Source: Verpa conica | Taxonomy: Eukaryota > Ascomycota > Pezizomycetes > Pezizales > Morchellaceae | Length of the DNA stretch: 64,000 bases | NCBI GenBank assembly: GCA_033030425.1 | Contig: JAUFSD010000003.1 | Location: forward strand, 2,418,001-2,482,000 | Direction of reading: 5' to 3' | In this document: in pieces, positions 25,330 to 35,781 of the stretch | Position numbering within the stretch: position 1 is the stretch's first letter | Layout: every line of letters starts with the position of its first letter | Notes under the pieces: generated by a model | The model's input: the letters and a program-made list of their open reading frames with translations, nothing else | What the model was told of the DNA's origin: nothing | Databases searched by the model: none | Position numbers and translations under genes: made by a program

Positions 25330-27661
25330 ATGGTCGCCGCCACGGAAGCCGCCCCCCCTCAAATTCTTCCATCAGACGCGAAAACAGCTGTGGTCGTGAA
25401 CGGCGCTGAGAAACCAACCGCGAGTAACAACACTAGTACAAACACAGGTAAGGCAGCCAAGAAGGGAAAGAACCAGCTCCGACGCGAAAAGAAGAAGCAG
25501 AAGAAAGTTCAGGCGTCACGAGAGGGGAGCGTAGCTACAGAGTCTGAGAGTGAATCTGTATGTACACACCAATTTTTTTTCCCGCCCCAAGAATTTATAC
25601 CCTTTTCTTATCTTCTTAGCTAACGGCCATTCGCCTAATACAGGAATCGGTTCAAGCCTCTTCGAATGTGCGGCTTAATCTTGTTCCAGAGAGCACTCCT
25701 GACTTCAAGAGCAGCGATTTGGAACTCGACGAGAACGACCCTAATTTTGCCGAATACAAAAGAATTCTTGAGCGATTCAATGTCACCGATGTTTGTTCCC
25801 CTCCTCGTATACTCGATAGAACCCTTTCAGCTAACCTAAATTATAGGATGCTAAAGCGATCGAAGATAAAGGCGAGATAATGGGCCTGGAAGACGACATG
25901 ATCCCCGACGAACCCGAAGAAAATCCCGAACTCCCAAAACTCTCAAAAAAGGCACGGAAGGCCAGAGACAAGCTCAGTGTTGCCGAGCTCAAGGTGCGTT
26001 ATCTTATCCTCCCTCTATATCTCTCTACATATTTCTCGAAAAATGCGCAGACTCTTAAATTCCTCCCTCCTTCAAAGTCATGAAATTCTCTCTGGCTTTG
26101 GCTAGGAAGAGCTCTGTCTGTGTACGCGCCGTGATATCTCTGCTTGACGAGTCGAGTTGGCTGCAGACATACGTAACGCAGGCGGAAGCAAGATCCAGCG
26201 TTTTTGGTGGCGGGCCCGGCATTTACATTATATGACGTTTTAAGCCAACGAGAACACGAGAAAAGGGAAGGGACAGAAGTCAAACAGTACTGACACACAT
26301 ATCTCTAGGCACTCGTTAAACGTCCCGAAACAGTCGAATGGACCGACACATCCGCCCAAGACCCCCGCCTCCTAGTCCACCTTAAATCATACCGCAATTG
26401 CGTACCCGTCCCTAACCACTGGTCCCTCAAGCGCGAATACCTATCCTCCAAGCGTGGAATGGAGAAGCCCCCCTTCGAACTACCAAAATTCATCAAAGAC
26501 ACTGGAATAATGGAAATGCGTGACTCTGTTAAGGAAAAAGAGGAAGCACAGACTCTAAAGTCTAAGATTCGAGAACGGGTCCAGCCAAAAATGGGGAAAC
26601 TAGATATCGACTACCAGAAACTCCACGATGCATTCTTTAGGTTCCAAACAAAACCGCCATTGACGATGTATGGCGAGATTTACTACGAAGGGAAGGAATA
26701 TGAGACGAATCTGAAGGACAGGCGACCTGGAGAATTGAGTGAAGAGCTGAAAGAAGCATTGAATATTCCGCCAGGTGCTCCACCACCATGGCTTATCAAT
26801 ATGCAACGGTTTGGGCCCCCACCTAGCTATCCGAGCTTAAAGATCCCGGGTCTTAACGCACCAATTCCGGCGGGTGCACAGTGGGGGTTCCATCCAGGAG
26901 GCTATGGTAAACCACCTACAGATGAATACAACCGGCCACTCTACGGCGACGTATTCGGTGTCCTACAAGCCCAAGCACCCACACAAACAGGCGAACCTGT
27001 AGAAAAGACGCTCTGGGGTGAACTAGTGCAAGAGGAAGATGGGTCCTCTTCGGAAGAGGAAGAGGATGACGATGAAGAGGAGGATGGCGATGAGGAACTT
27101 ACAGAGGGTCTCACAACCCCGAGTGGAATGGATACACCCTCTGGCATGGTCTCTGCTGTTCCCAGTGAGTTTGAGCCTGTTGATGGTGGATTTGAGTTAC
27201 GGAAGAGGAGGGATGGAACGGAGACGGAGGAGGACACGGCACAGAAGAGTCTTTACACTGTGTTGCCTGAACAAAACATCCGTTCCAAGGGCTTCTTTGG
27301 AGGGGAGCGTGTCTATGATATTTCGAAAGCAGCTCGTACGGACCTGCCTGTTCTAGGGCAAGAGGATCGGAAGGTTTGTTTTCAACCCCCTGTCCATCTA
27401 TTGGCCTTTACTAACGAATCTGTATAGCGTAAGAAGCCAGGCGATATAGAAGTAACGTTAGATCCAAGTGAATTAGAGAACGCGGATGGATTGAGTAGTG
27501 AGGCAGTTAAGGCACAATATGAAGCGCAGCAAGAACAGCAGAGAAGGGAGAGGCAGGGGTTCCAGGAAGACTTGAGCGATATGATTGCGGCGGAGAGTAG
27601 GAAGAGGCAAAAGAGGGATGAGGAGAATGCTAAAAGGAAGAAGGATAAATACAGGTTTTAG
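25330..27661 (+). CDS. CUS1: Splicing factor 3B subunit 2 (SF3B2/Cus1)
   Basis: SF3b subunit that helps anchor U2 snRNP at the branch point and contacts SF3B4. Five exons (25330..25557, 25644..25790, 25847..25993, 26309..27373, 27428..27661) give 606 residues. The basic N-terminus (KKGKNQLRREKKKQKK) is followed by an acidic spacer, then the DUF382 core (about 175-300: VPVPNHWSLKREYLSSKRG, EKPPFELPKFIKDTGI) and the PSP proline-rich region (about 315-400: PTMYGEIYYEGKE-like sequence, PPPWLINMQRFGPPPSYP, WGFHPGGYGKPP). A long Glu/Asp run and a Lys/Arg-rich C-terminal helix (KRKKDKYRF) finish it. Introns 1, 2 and 4 are 54-86 bases, but intron 3 is 315 bases. All junctions are phase 0, so exons can be skipped or retained modularly. 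Identification is firm. Confidence 0.95.
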
Positions 27662-29621
27662 ATGAGATAAGCGAAAATGAAGGAACGGAAAATATGTGGT
27701 TTGTACTTTTTATACTTGCGGTTTTGGTTCCTTTTCTTCTACTTTTCCTTCCTCTGTTCTTGACATTTTCCCCTTTCCTTAATAGGTTGTTGTGTTCTAT
27801 TATTAATAAGGGTTGGCTTTCTGATCATCTGCATACCGATAAAATTACGAACAAAAAACAACATAGGTGTTATAAATCAGGAGCGAACGGAGTATGTGGA
27901 TTGTTGATGAGTAAAGAAGGCATGTGGAAATTTTCCCTTTTACTCTATGTAAAGTAGACCGAGTATTGGTGTTTTTTTCCTTCTTCTATTTCAATGACGG
28001 AATCTGAGCAATCTTCCTTTATAGGATGAGCGATGAAAACTAAGACGACATTATTTCACATAGTGGCATAGTCCCCCAAAAGAACGAAGATGGGACCTGG
28101 GTGCTGATTTATAAGTAGGGTTAGGGGGATAGGCAGGCTCCGGGAAAAAAATAATGGCCCTTTTTATAACCAACTCTCTATCCAAATTCAATGGATATTA
28201 GAAGTTAACTGAACTCTTGCTGAAACCACTGATACTGGTAACGGGAGCATGCTTATGTTGCTTCAAGTCTCCCAACCTCTCGGGCAGGCACAAGTAGCAA
28301 AACGTAACGGGTGATAATTTGTGAATGATCGGTAACGAGGACTGTAATAGGCATACACTCGTGTCAGTCTACAGCTACTGTACGAATAGACTATGAAAGA
28401 CTCTGGGCGATTATTCACTTTGTCGATCGATCGCCGCAAATGCAGCAATGTATGCAACCCCCATGCTAAGTTACAGACACTGCAAGGGGTCTGCAAGGGG
28501 GTCTGCATTTCATCACTTCTCCCCAAGATAGTGAAACTCGAGGATTATTTTCCCTGGAATGAGTTACGCGCACGAGTGATGGTGTATGAGTAAGGTGAAT
28601 GCAGAGTTAGGACTTCCCCCCCCCCCTCATTGCTGCGCCACACCACGAGTATGTGGCTAGATACGGGGCTAATTTCTAGTTTACATTATATCAGTACTTC
28701 CCTAGCTGTGTTTATTTACGACTGTTAAACTACTAGCCTCTATGTAGCCCTACATTTATTCCTTTACAGTCAATATTTCCCTGGTACTAGACTTGCTCTA
28801 CCAATAGATCGAGCCCAGTCCATTATCCTTGGCTTTGGGAGATGACCCCACCCCACCCCACCCACAATTTTTCAGTTAAATGTTGGGAGTCTAAGAATGA
28901 CAGAAATTCCAACGCAAGAAGTATGTACCATCCAGTAAACATAAGCTATAGTGGGGGGGGTCTATCACCTCAAAACATGTATATACATAACGGAAGAAAG
29001 AAAGGGGGAAAGAAAGAAAAAAACAGCCTCTCCGGCGACGCTTGATGCAAGGGCCATAAACTCAAAAAGAGAATTCGTTGTATAGGTCTCAGGTATTTGT
29101 TTACGGCTAGAAGTAAGGAGTGCTCTTGAGATCTTAATTTTAATTTCTACCTTTGATCAAGGGGAACACCCCCAAGATTTCATGTGGCGGCGGCGTAGTT
29201 CCCGGCACTATGTGCGGTAGGACTCCAAACAGTGAAGGTCTCCGATATGCTTTACGGAGGTAGGTGATACCATAAACACCAATAGACCAGTGACGGTCTT
29301 TTTTATAAGCGCTAAGTCAATTAGCCCACAACAAGAAAGCTAAGTCTCCCATAAAACCTGCGGGCTCAATATTATATAGAATATTTTTATCGAGACTTGA
29401 GCCCAAAATCAGACTTTAGACCTATACGTGTGGCCACCAGTGAGTACGCGATGGCACATCTAATCCAGTCTCAATCCCCAAATCTCACTCGGATAAACCA
29501 ACACACCAAGTTTTATCTCACAGCACGGGCCCCGAAGGCAATGAAATTAAATTTTTATTATACTAAGGAGAATCTTTACGCCAGGTAAATAGCCTTCCTC
29601 CAGGAGGAGTTACAATCAACG
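27662..29621. other. Spacer between convergent SF3B2 and BTB genes
   Basis: Nearly 2 kb. It begins with a T-rich SF3B2 3' flank. An 11-C run is at 28616..28626 and an 8-9 G run is near 28951. No protein-like frame, RNA gene or element could be supported. Confidence 0.6.
28616..28626. repeat. Poly-C tract (11 C)
   Basis: Uninterrupted run of 11 cytosines in the intergenic region. Confidence 0.95.
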
Positions 29622-30788
29622 TCACAGATCCGCCCTCGTTCTTTCAATCGCCTCCTTCGCCACCGTTAGGTTCTTCTCTTCTACCGCCAAAAACCTCCAA
29701 TCCCACGCCGCATCATCGCCTCCAAAATCTCTCAGTATCTCTCCCAATACCTTTGTTATCTCGGCTTTACATAACCCATTCTTCCCTCCTAGTCCTACTC
29801 GCTGATCCACAGTCATAAAGAATCTAGATATCTCACATGGCCTCGGAACACCCCTAGTACAGGTCTCCCATAACTCATCCCATGCATCTAGTAGGTTCAT
29901 TCTCGTCTCTTCTTCGCAGTTTAGCCCTGCCTTACATGAATGAGGGTATGTGAAGCCTCCAAACAATGCTTTCCCAGACCTTAGTAATTCCACTCGTTCG
30001 ACGTAGCTCGCCCAACATCCAGAAAACGCATACTGAACTTCGGCCGGGATAATACGAGTATACTGTTCTCTATGCGGACCCTCTTTGTACTGCGGAAGAT
30101 CATTAAGGATTGTGGTGAGAGCTTCTAAGTATAGCTGTTTGAGTATTTTGGTGACTTCCGGAGTAGTTTTCCGGTGGTGTGTTAGGTAGCGAATAGTTGC
30201 GATTGCTGAAAGTGGTTGAAAGAGGGATAAAGTCTTAAGGAAACTAATACAGAGAGAGAGAAGAGTCGGGATAGAGTAGGAAATGCTGAGGTGGAGAAAC
30301 TTGGTGAGGTTTTCGGGTGTTATTTGTGTTTTTTCCCTAGGTAATGTTAGGCTACTAGTAGAAAGAGAGCAAACATACAACATGGAGGGTTGAGCATACC
30401 TGCAGGAATATATATAATAAAATAAAAGCTCGATAGTCTTCACACTATCGTCAAGAGAAATGAAATAGAAAATATCCCGTACTGGCTTAGCCCCCCGCTT
30501 CCCAACCGCAAGGCTACAGGTTCTTTTGGTGGCCCTCCCAGACCTCTGAAGGCCTGTATCTTCGAGATTCTTCCAGAGTCTTGGTAGTCGCCCCATCGCC
30601 AACGCTTTCTTCATTACGGCGCTATAGCGGGCTAGAAGGCTTGAATGGACACGATAGGATCTATCACGGCAGCTTATAATCGTGTCGCCGTCCGCGAAAT
30701 AAAATAACCGTGAGGGATGTATGGGTGCTGAATATGAAGTCGCCTTGCTAGTTTTGGTGGTAGCAGCCATTGCGAAATTTTTAATCAC
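29622..30788 (-). CDS. BTB/POZ-domain protein
   Basis: Two exons (30788..30400 and 30336..29622) give 367 residues. The intron is 63 bases (gtatgc...cctag), a multiple of three without a stop, so the unspliced frame is also open. Splicing restores YIYSCREKTQITPENLTKFL, which reads as a normal BTB helix. The N-terminal half is a fungal BTB domain: DGDTIISCRDRSYRVHSSLL (about 33-52), a basic insertion, then IELLFYYIYS and LHLSISYSIPTLLSLCISFL. The C-terminal half is helical, with a Cys-containing segment (SCKAGLNCEEETR) and W-rich ends. BTB domains mediate dimerisation and binding to Cul3; fungal BTB-only proteins of this type are mostly uncharacterised, so the substrate is unknown. The start could also be the ATG at 30770. 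Neighbours give no hint. Confidence 0.82.
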   Translation of the reverse strand: MIKNFAMAATTKTSKATSYSAPIHPSRLFYFADGDTIISCRDRSYRVHSSLLARYSAVMKKALAMGRLPRLWKNLEDTGLQRSGRATKRTCSLAVGKRGAKPVRDIFYFISLDDSVKTIELLFYYIYSCRYAQPSMLYVCSLSTSSLTLPREKTQITPENLTKFLHLSISYSIPTLLSLCISFLKTLSLFQPLSAIATIRYLTHHRKTTPEVTKILKQLYLEALTTILNDLPQYKEGPHREQYTRIIPAEVQYAFSGCWASYVERVELLRSGKALFGGFTYPHSCKAGLNCEEETRMNLLDAWDELWETCTRGVPRPCEISRFFMTVDQRVGLGGKNGLCKAEITKVLGEILRDFGGDDAAWDWRFLAVEEKNLTVAKEAIERTRADL

Positions 30789-33700
30789 GTACTCTTGGTT
30801 ATGGGTTCTGATTGTTCGGTTTGGGTTGGTTTGTGCAAAAAAGAAAGTTTTGGTTGATCAAAGTAAATCGCGTTTTTTTTTCTTGGTAGATTTCCAGGTA
30901 GTGATGTTACATAGAGAAGTGATAAAGAGTGACTATGATCTGAAGAATGGGAAGTTGTGAATGAAGAAAGATCAAACTCCTCGAGTCCATAGAAAGTTTA
31001 TAAGCACATTTGAGTGGGGGGGGGTAGGAAGGGGGAGGCTTAGAATAGCTTTTGTAAAAGAAAATTCATACTCCCAGCTTGGGATAAAATGCGATAAACT
31101 CCCATGTGGCGCAGACAGAAATACGGAGTCGGATCCAGACCTGCAAACTGTGTGGTGACGAGAGCCCAGAGAACTCTTGGGTCAGGGATTACCTGGTCGT
31201 TAAACATTTCTTTTTCTTTTCTTCTTTATGTCTTCCCGAGTAGAAAATTGACTGCGTCAGGTCGAGAAAGACCCAAAGGTTAAAGCGACGTTGAGTTGGA
31301 ACGGCCCGGGTACGGTAAAGGATGTTTTACAGCTGAACCATTGGGTTTAAGTGTCTTGGATGCTCCGTAGGGTATGTTGTTCAGAAAATAAAAAAATAAA
31401 ACTGACGCAATGACCGCCCAAATCCGAGGGTCCAGGCCCAAGTCGACAAAAAAAGCGGTCGCTAACTCTGAGGGGTGTGCATTGGTGTGGAGGGAACCGG
31501 AAGGAACAAGAGAGTCTGGAAGCGAAGCAACGGTAAGTATTAAAATTTACTTGCATTTTTGAACCTTGCGTCCATACCTGCTTGTATGTATGGACAGCAA
31601 AAGCCAAATGCTTAGGTGTAGCTATTCACCAGAGAGATAAATGTAAAGCGTAGATCCCTGGATCCAGCCCCACAAAGTGGTGACAGCTCTAGATCGGTCC
31701 GAAAGGAACGCTTTTCTCCGTAGCCTTGTTACATATCTGTCAGACTGCACTGTGATACAAAACTCCCCGCAAAAGTCGGGGAGGGGTCGAAAGCCTGGGC
31801 CTGTCTGTCGTTAGGCGGCACGATCCCAGGCCAGCCTCTCAACATTGGCTATCGCGATAAACGCCATTGATCCAAGAACAAATACCTTTGATATTGCTTT
31901 TTCCCCACGAGGACCTCAGACCATCGAGAGCCCTTTGTTGGGAGCCACGAGCCACGTTTTCCCGGTGGAATGGATATGCTTTTGGCTGGGTTTGCGGCTG
32001 CTTTGGTGGTAAGGTAAGGGACTTTTCATTATCTCGGTTACGCCGGTTATGCCGAGGTAGGCCAGGCTGGCCACAAACAAAGCCTTTCGGCAATGAAACG
32101 AACTCGGGAGAGATGCATGTACCTGGCCGGGACAACTTTCCCTGATGTATAAATGTGCTGTCTATGATTGGAAAGCTGCTGCTTAGGCCAGTCCATCAGC
32201 AAATATGTATATGCTAATATTGAATTCCGTTGTCTCTCCACCCCGATCTCAGGCCTCTTGTCAGCTTGTATCCAGCGCCCATCAAGGCCAGATCGTTCCA
32301 GGGGGAAAGTTTGGATCGTGGCTTTTCTTTTGAATTCTGACAACGTCATCCACCCAAATAAGGTTATTAGCGTGTGCGCCAGCTGGGACACAAAGGCTAG
32401 GGGGTCTAGGAGGGCCTAGGCCTTGCAAGCACTAAGGGGGTCCCCTACTTATCATTCTGAGAGATAACGACCTGGTTCCCGGTTATCTATGTATGGCGCC
32501 CGTGATTAGTCGTTTATAATAGGTACAAGCTTTTTATAGGAGTACCTACTCGAACCGCCTACAAACTTACTCATCCAAGCTACGGTGCCCAGGGGATATT
32601 AGTACCAGCTTACTAGCAAGTGCGAGTACACAGACGGCAAGTAACACGCACTCTACCCCGACAAACTACCTTCCCCCCAGGTCGCTCTAGATCTATGTGG
32701 TACATAGTATTTGGTACGCAAACTCGATTATGAGTCGGCTTTCGGCCATTTATCTTTGGCATTACCTTTACACATTCTCCTAAACTTATACCCGAGAATT
32801 TGCAGCGACCAGTATTAACAGTACCGCATACACGTGATCCCCCGTCCGGTAGAAAGATTAACCGTGGAGAAACCCCGTAGTGCCTTGGTCGGGGACTACG
32901 GCACAAAGTCCGATGAATGAGAAGTGATTCGAATACGCCTATAAGCAAAGTGTCTCTTTCCCAATGCCCTTATGCTTCCGGTGATGGCTGAGAAGCGAGT
33001 AAAAGAAACAAGGGAATGATATAACTAGTGACAGATATAGTATCACGGACTCATGAGATCTTTACCGGCCTATCTTCTAGGGCACGCACGGTACATTTCT
33101 TGTTTATTTACGATCACCAGATATCACGCCTAACCCCATGACCGGGCTGGAACAAAAGGAATGATCACCTGTCAACCTAGATGACCAAAACTACCTAAAG
33201 AGCCTCATCCTTCCCCACATAGAAAGTCACGTTTCGTGCTCCGCAGGCTAAATCCCCCGAGACACAAGACTTGGCACAAAGGTCACACTGACATGCTATT
33301 CCAAATGCGCTATCTGCTTTACGCACAGGCGTTCCTAATGACCTCCGTCTCTGCTGTAACCCTCTAGCGAGCCGAACGCTTAGGATAGCTGGGCGCAACT
33401 CCAAATAACCGGGAGAACCCTTGTATGCCACAAATGAAACGGAGCTGCTGGTCTCGCTTAATATCTGAAATCCGTGGATCCCGGATGGCGTATTGTATGA
33501 GCATACCATAGAGAGTACTGCTGCATATGAGGGAGATACCGGGGTATCGGGCAGTTCAGCGGTCTTATGTGTACGATCATGTACTGACACCACTGAAGAC
33601 AGTTTCAGTACCAACGGTCAGCAGGGCGGAGCTTTAGGTGGAAGGATGTGCCTCTCGGAGTGTACGACCTTATCGGTAGCTCGGTATATCTGCGGGCAGC

Positions 33701-34893
33701 CCATCCGCAGACCACCGGGGAGAAGCCGAAACCTCATGACAACGACTTCGAGCGAGTGATAACTTATGATTAACAATTCCTTCTACTTTCAATCATGGCT
33801 TTGGGAAGCTTCCTAGATGGGAAATTATATTGTATGGATTCCCGAAATCCCTCTCCCTTTAAACTCTTACAACAAGCAAAAAATCGACTAATCATATCTT
33901 GACGAGTGATAAAACATGCTCTGGGGGCCAATATCCCAATCTCAGTTTTCGCCTCCAAATATATAATCAAGCCCATTAACAGCTCAAAAAATATCTCTGG
34001 ATCACTGGTAAATCGTATCGATCGTTCTGGACCCGGGAATGGGAGCCATATATACGCCACTGGCCTATAAATTCGGGCCTTTTGCACCTCTGACCGTGGA
34101 GCCGGAAAGTGGATCCCACTGGACTGGGGGTCAGTGAGTATTGTGGGGAAATTTCCGGTAATCTACACTGCCGACATCATCACGCTTCTCTTCAGATAAC
34201 TTGGGGTCTAAAGTGGCATGTTTAGACATGATATAATGGGTTTCCATGTGGCTCAGGGTTAGGAATAGCATTATTGCCCTGGGTTTGACGTATGGAGAGA
34301 TTTAATGCCGAATGCAAAAACGTGCGAAGACCGTTGCCAAGCCGGGATACCCACATAAGGCCATAACTACATGTGCCCCCGCTTATTGCTCTGTGTGGAT
34401 TGATATAATAGCGATAGTTGAAAGGCAACGCGAATTTGTGAGGACATACACCACATGGGTTAGTGAGAGGTTTGAGAGTTGGTCCCATAAGAGTATTAGC
34501 TGCCAGGATATGACAGATAGTTTCTATATTTGACTACATGGAGGATTTGGATATGGTATTTAAAGGGGGGTGGGAAAGAAAGGAGACGAACGGAATTCCA
34601 GGTTTCTTGTGGTACCTCATTCGAGCTTTCACGAGCTCTCTTCAACTCTCTCCAACCCCCCCCCAAGGTCAACTATTCGTGAATAAATAAATGAGCAAAG
34701 TGATTACCGTAATATCCGAGTAGACCCGCGGTCTGGTATGCGTTGCATTTGCCCAATCCTACACTTACTTGCTTTGCCTCGCCCGTCCATCCCATTTGCC
34801 TGCCACGTCCGCGCTCCCGTCACAGCTACATGTGGGATGATAACTGCCGTGACCATATTTGTTCCTCCTCCTCGGGTGGTTTTCTAGCACCCG

Positions 34894-34904
34894 CCCCCCC
34901 CCCC
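34894..34904. repeat. Poly-C tract (11 C)
   Basis: Uninterrupted run of 11 cytosines about 880 bases upstream of the RasGEF start. Confidence 0.95.
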
Positions 34905-35221
34905 AACGCGCGCGAGGTGTTTACCTATTCTCTTCCTCTCCCGGTCCTCTGTTCCGGTCTTCCCCCATCGCCTCCCTAGAAATCGCCCAGGGGAATAGTA
35001 TCTCTAGAACTCAGGAACCGAGTTACCGCTCGAAATTCTTTGCTGTGTCTGTGATCCCACGTTCGTTCTCTCGTTCATAGTTTCGGCTCCCTCTCTCCCC
35101 GAAACTTGGGACAACGGAAATCCTGTTTCTTCTTACTCGAGTAGGGGCCCATCGTGCATACAGCTACATAAGTGATAGAATTAAAAGTGCTGCAGGCAGG
35201 AGGAGTATCTATCGACGGAAA

Positions 35222-35243
35222 AGAGAGAGAGAGAGAGAGAGGA
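35222..35243. repeat. (GA)n microsatellite
   Basis: A run of GA dinucleotides about 540 bases upstream of the RasGEF start codon. A short AT-dinucleotide run follows near 35401. Confidence 0.85.
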
Positions 35244-35781
35244 CAGTGGCGGGCAAGACTGAACACCTAGCCTCCCCTGGATCAAGACACGGCAACCTCT
35301 TGGTCGACGACCCGCTGTAACGGATATCGCTGTACCGATTCGCACGATTGACCGAGGGGAAAAGTTTCTGCGTCTTGGATTCAGGAAAAAACGGAGGCAG
35401 ATATATATATATATACGACACGAAAGATTACGACGCCCAGCTTCCTTCACGTTTTTAATTTATCTGAGCAGCTGAGGTTGATCAAGCGACCACCCTGCAT
35501 CACAGTCTAATTTCACAGTCCTCAGTAAACTCATCCTCAGCTTCCTAGAATACCTACGGGGGTTGAGGTCTAGGGGCAAGAAAGAAGCCTGTCCCATTTA
35601 ATACGGCCTCAAGATCTTCCGGTTATTCACACATCAAACTACTGCCCTGCCTGACCGCTTCCCCGCCAGTGCCCACTAAGCCTCCGTGAATCCAAGGGTC
35701 CACCCCTGGTCATCCACCGAGACGGAATTAGGTTGTTATTTGCGCAGCACTTAGTTAGCAGCCAGCAGTTGAAGAATCAAG

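Larger units (their letters stand above)
30789..35781. other. Large intergenic region upstream of RasGEF and BTB genes
   Basis: 5 kb between divergent genes. No gene is supported. Open frames of 139 codons (33195..33614, minus) and 105 codons (33770..34087, minus) have no recognisable family and compete with frames on the other strand. The last 900 bases contain an 11-C run (34894..34904), a (GA)n microsatellite near 35222 and an AT repeat near 35401, and probably hold the RasGEF promoter and leader. Confidence 0.55.

Noticed and set aside
33195..33614. 139-codon minus-strand frame in the RasGEF upstream region
   Set aside because: No recognisable family and overlapping frames on the plus strand of similar quality; could be chance in moderately GC-rich DNA.
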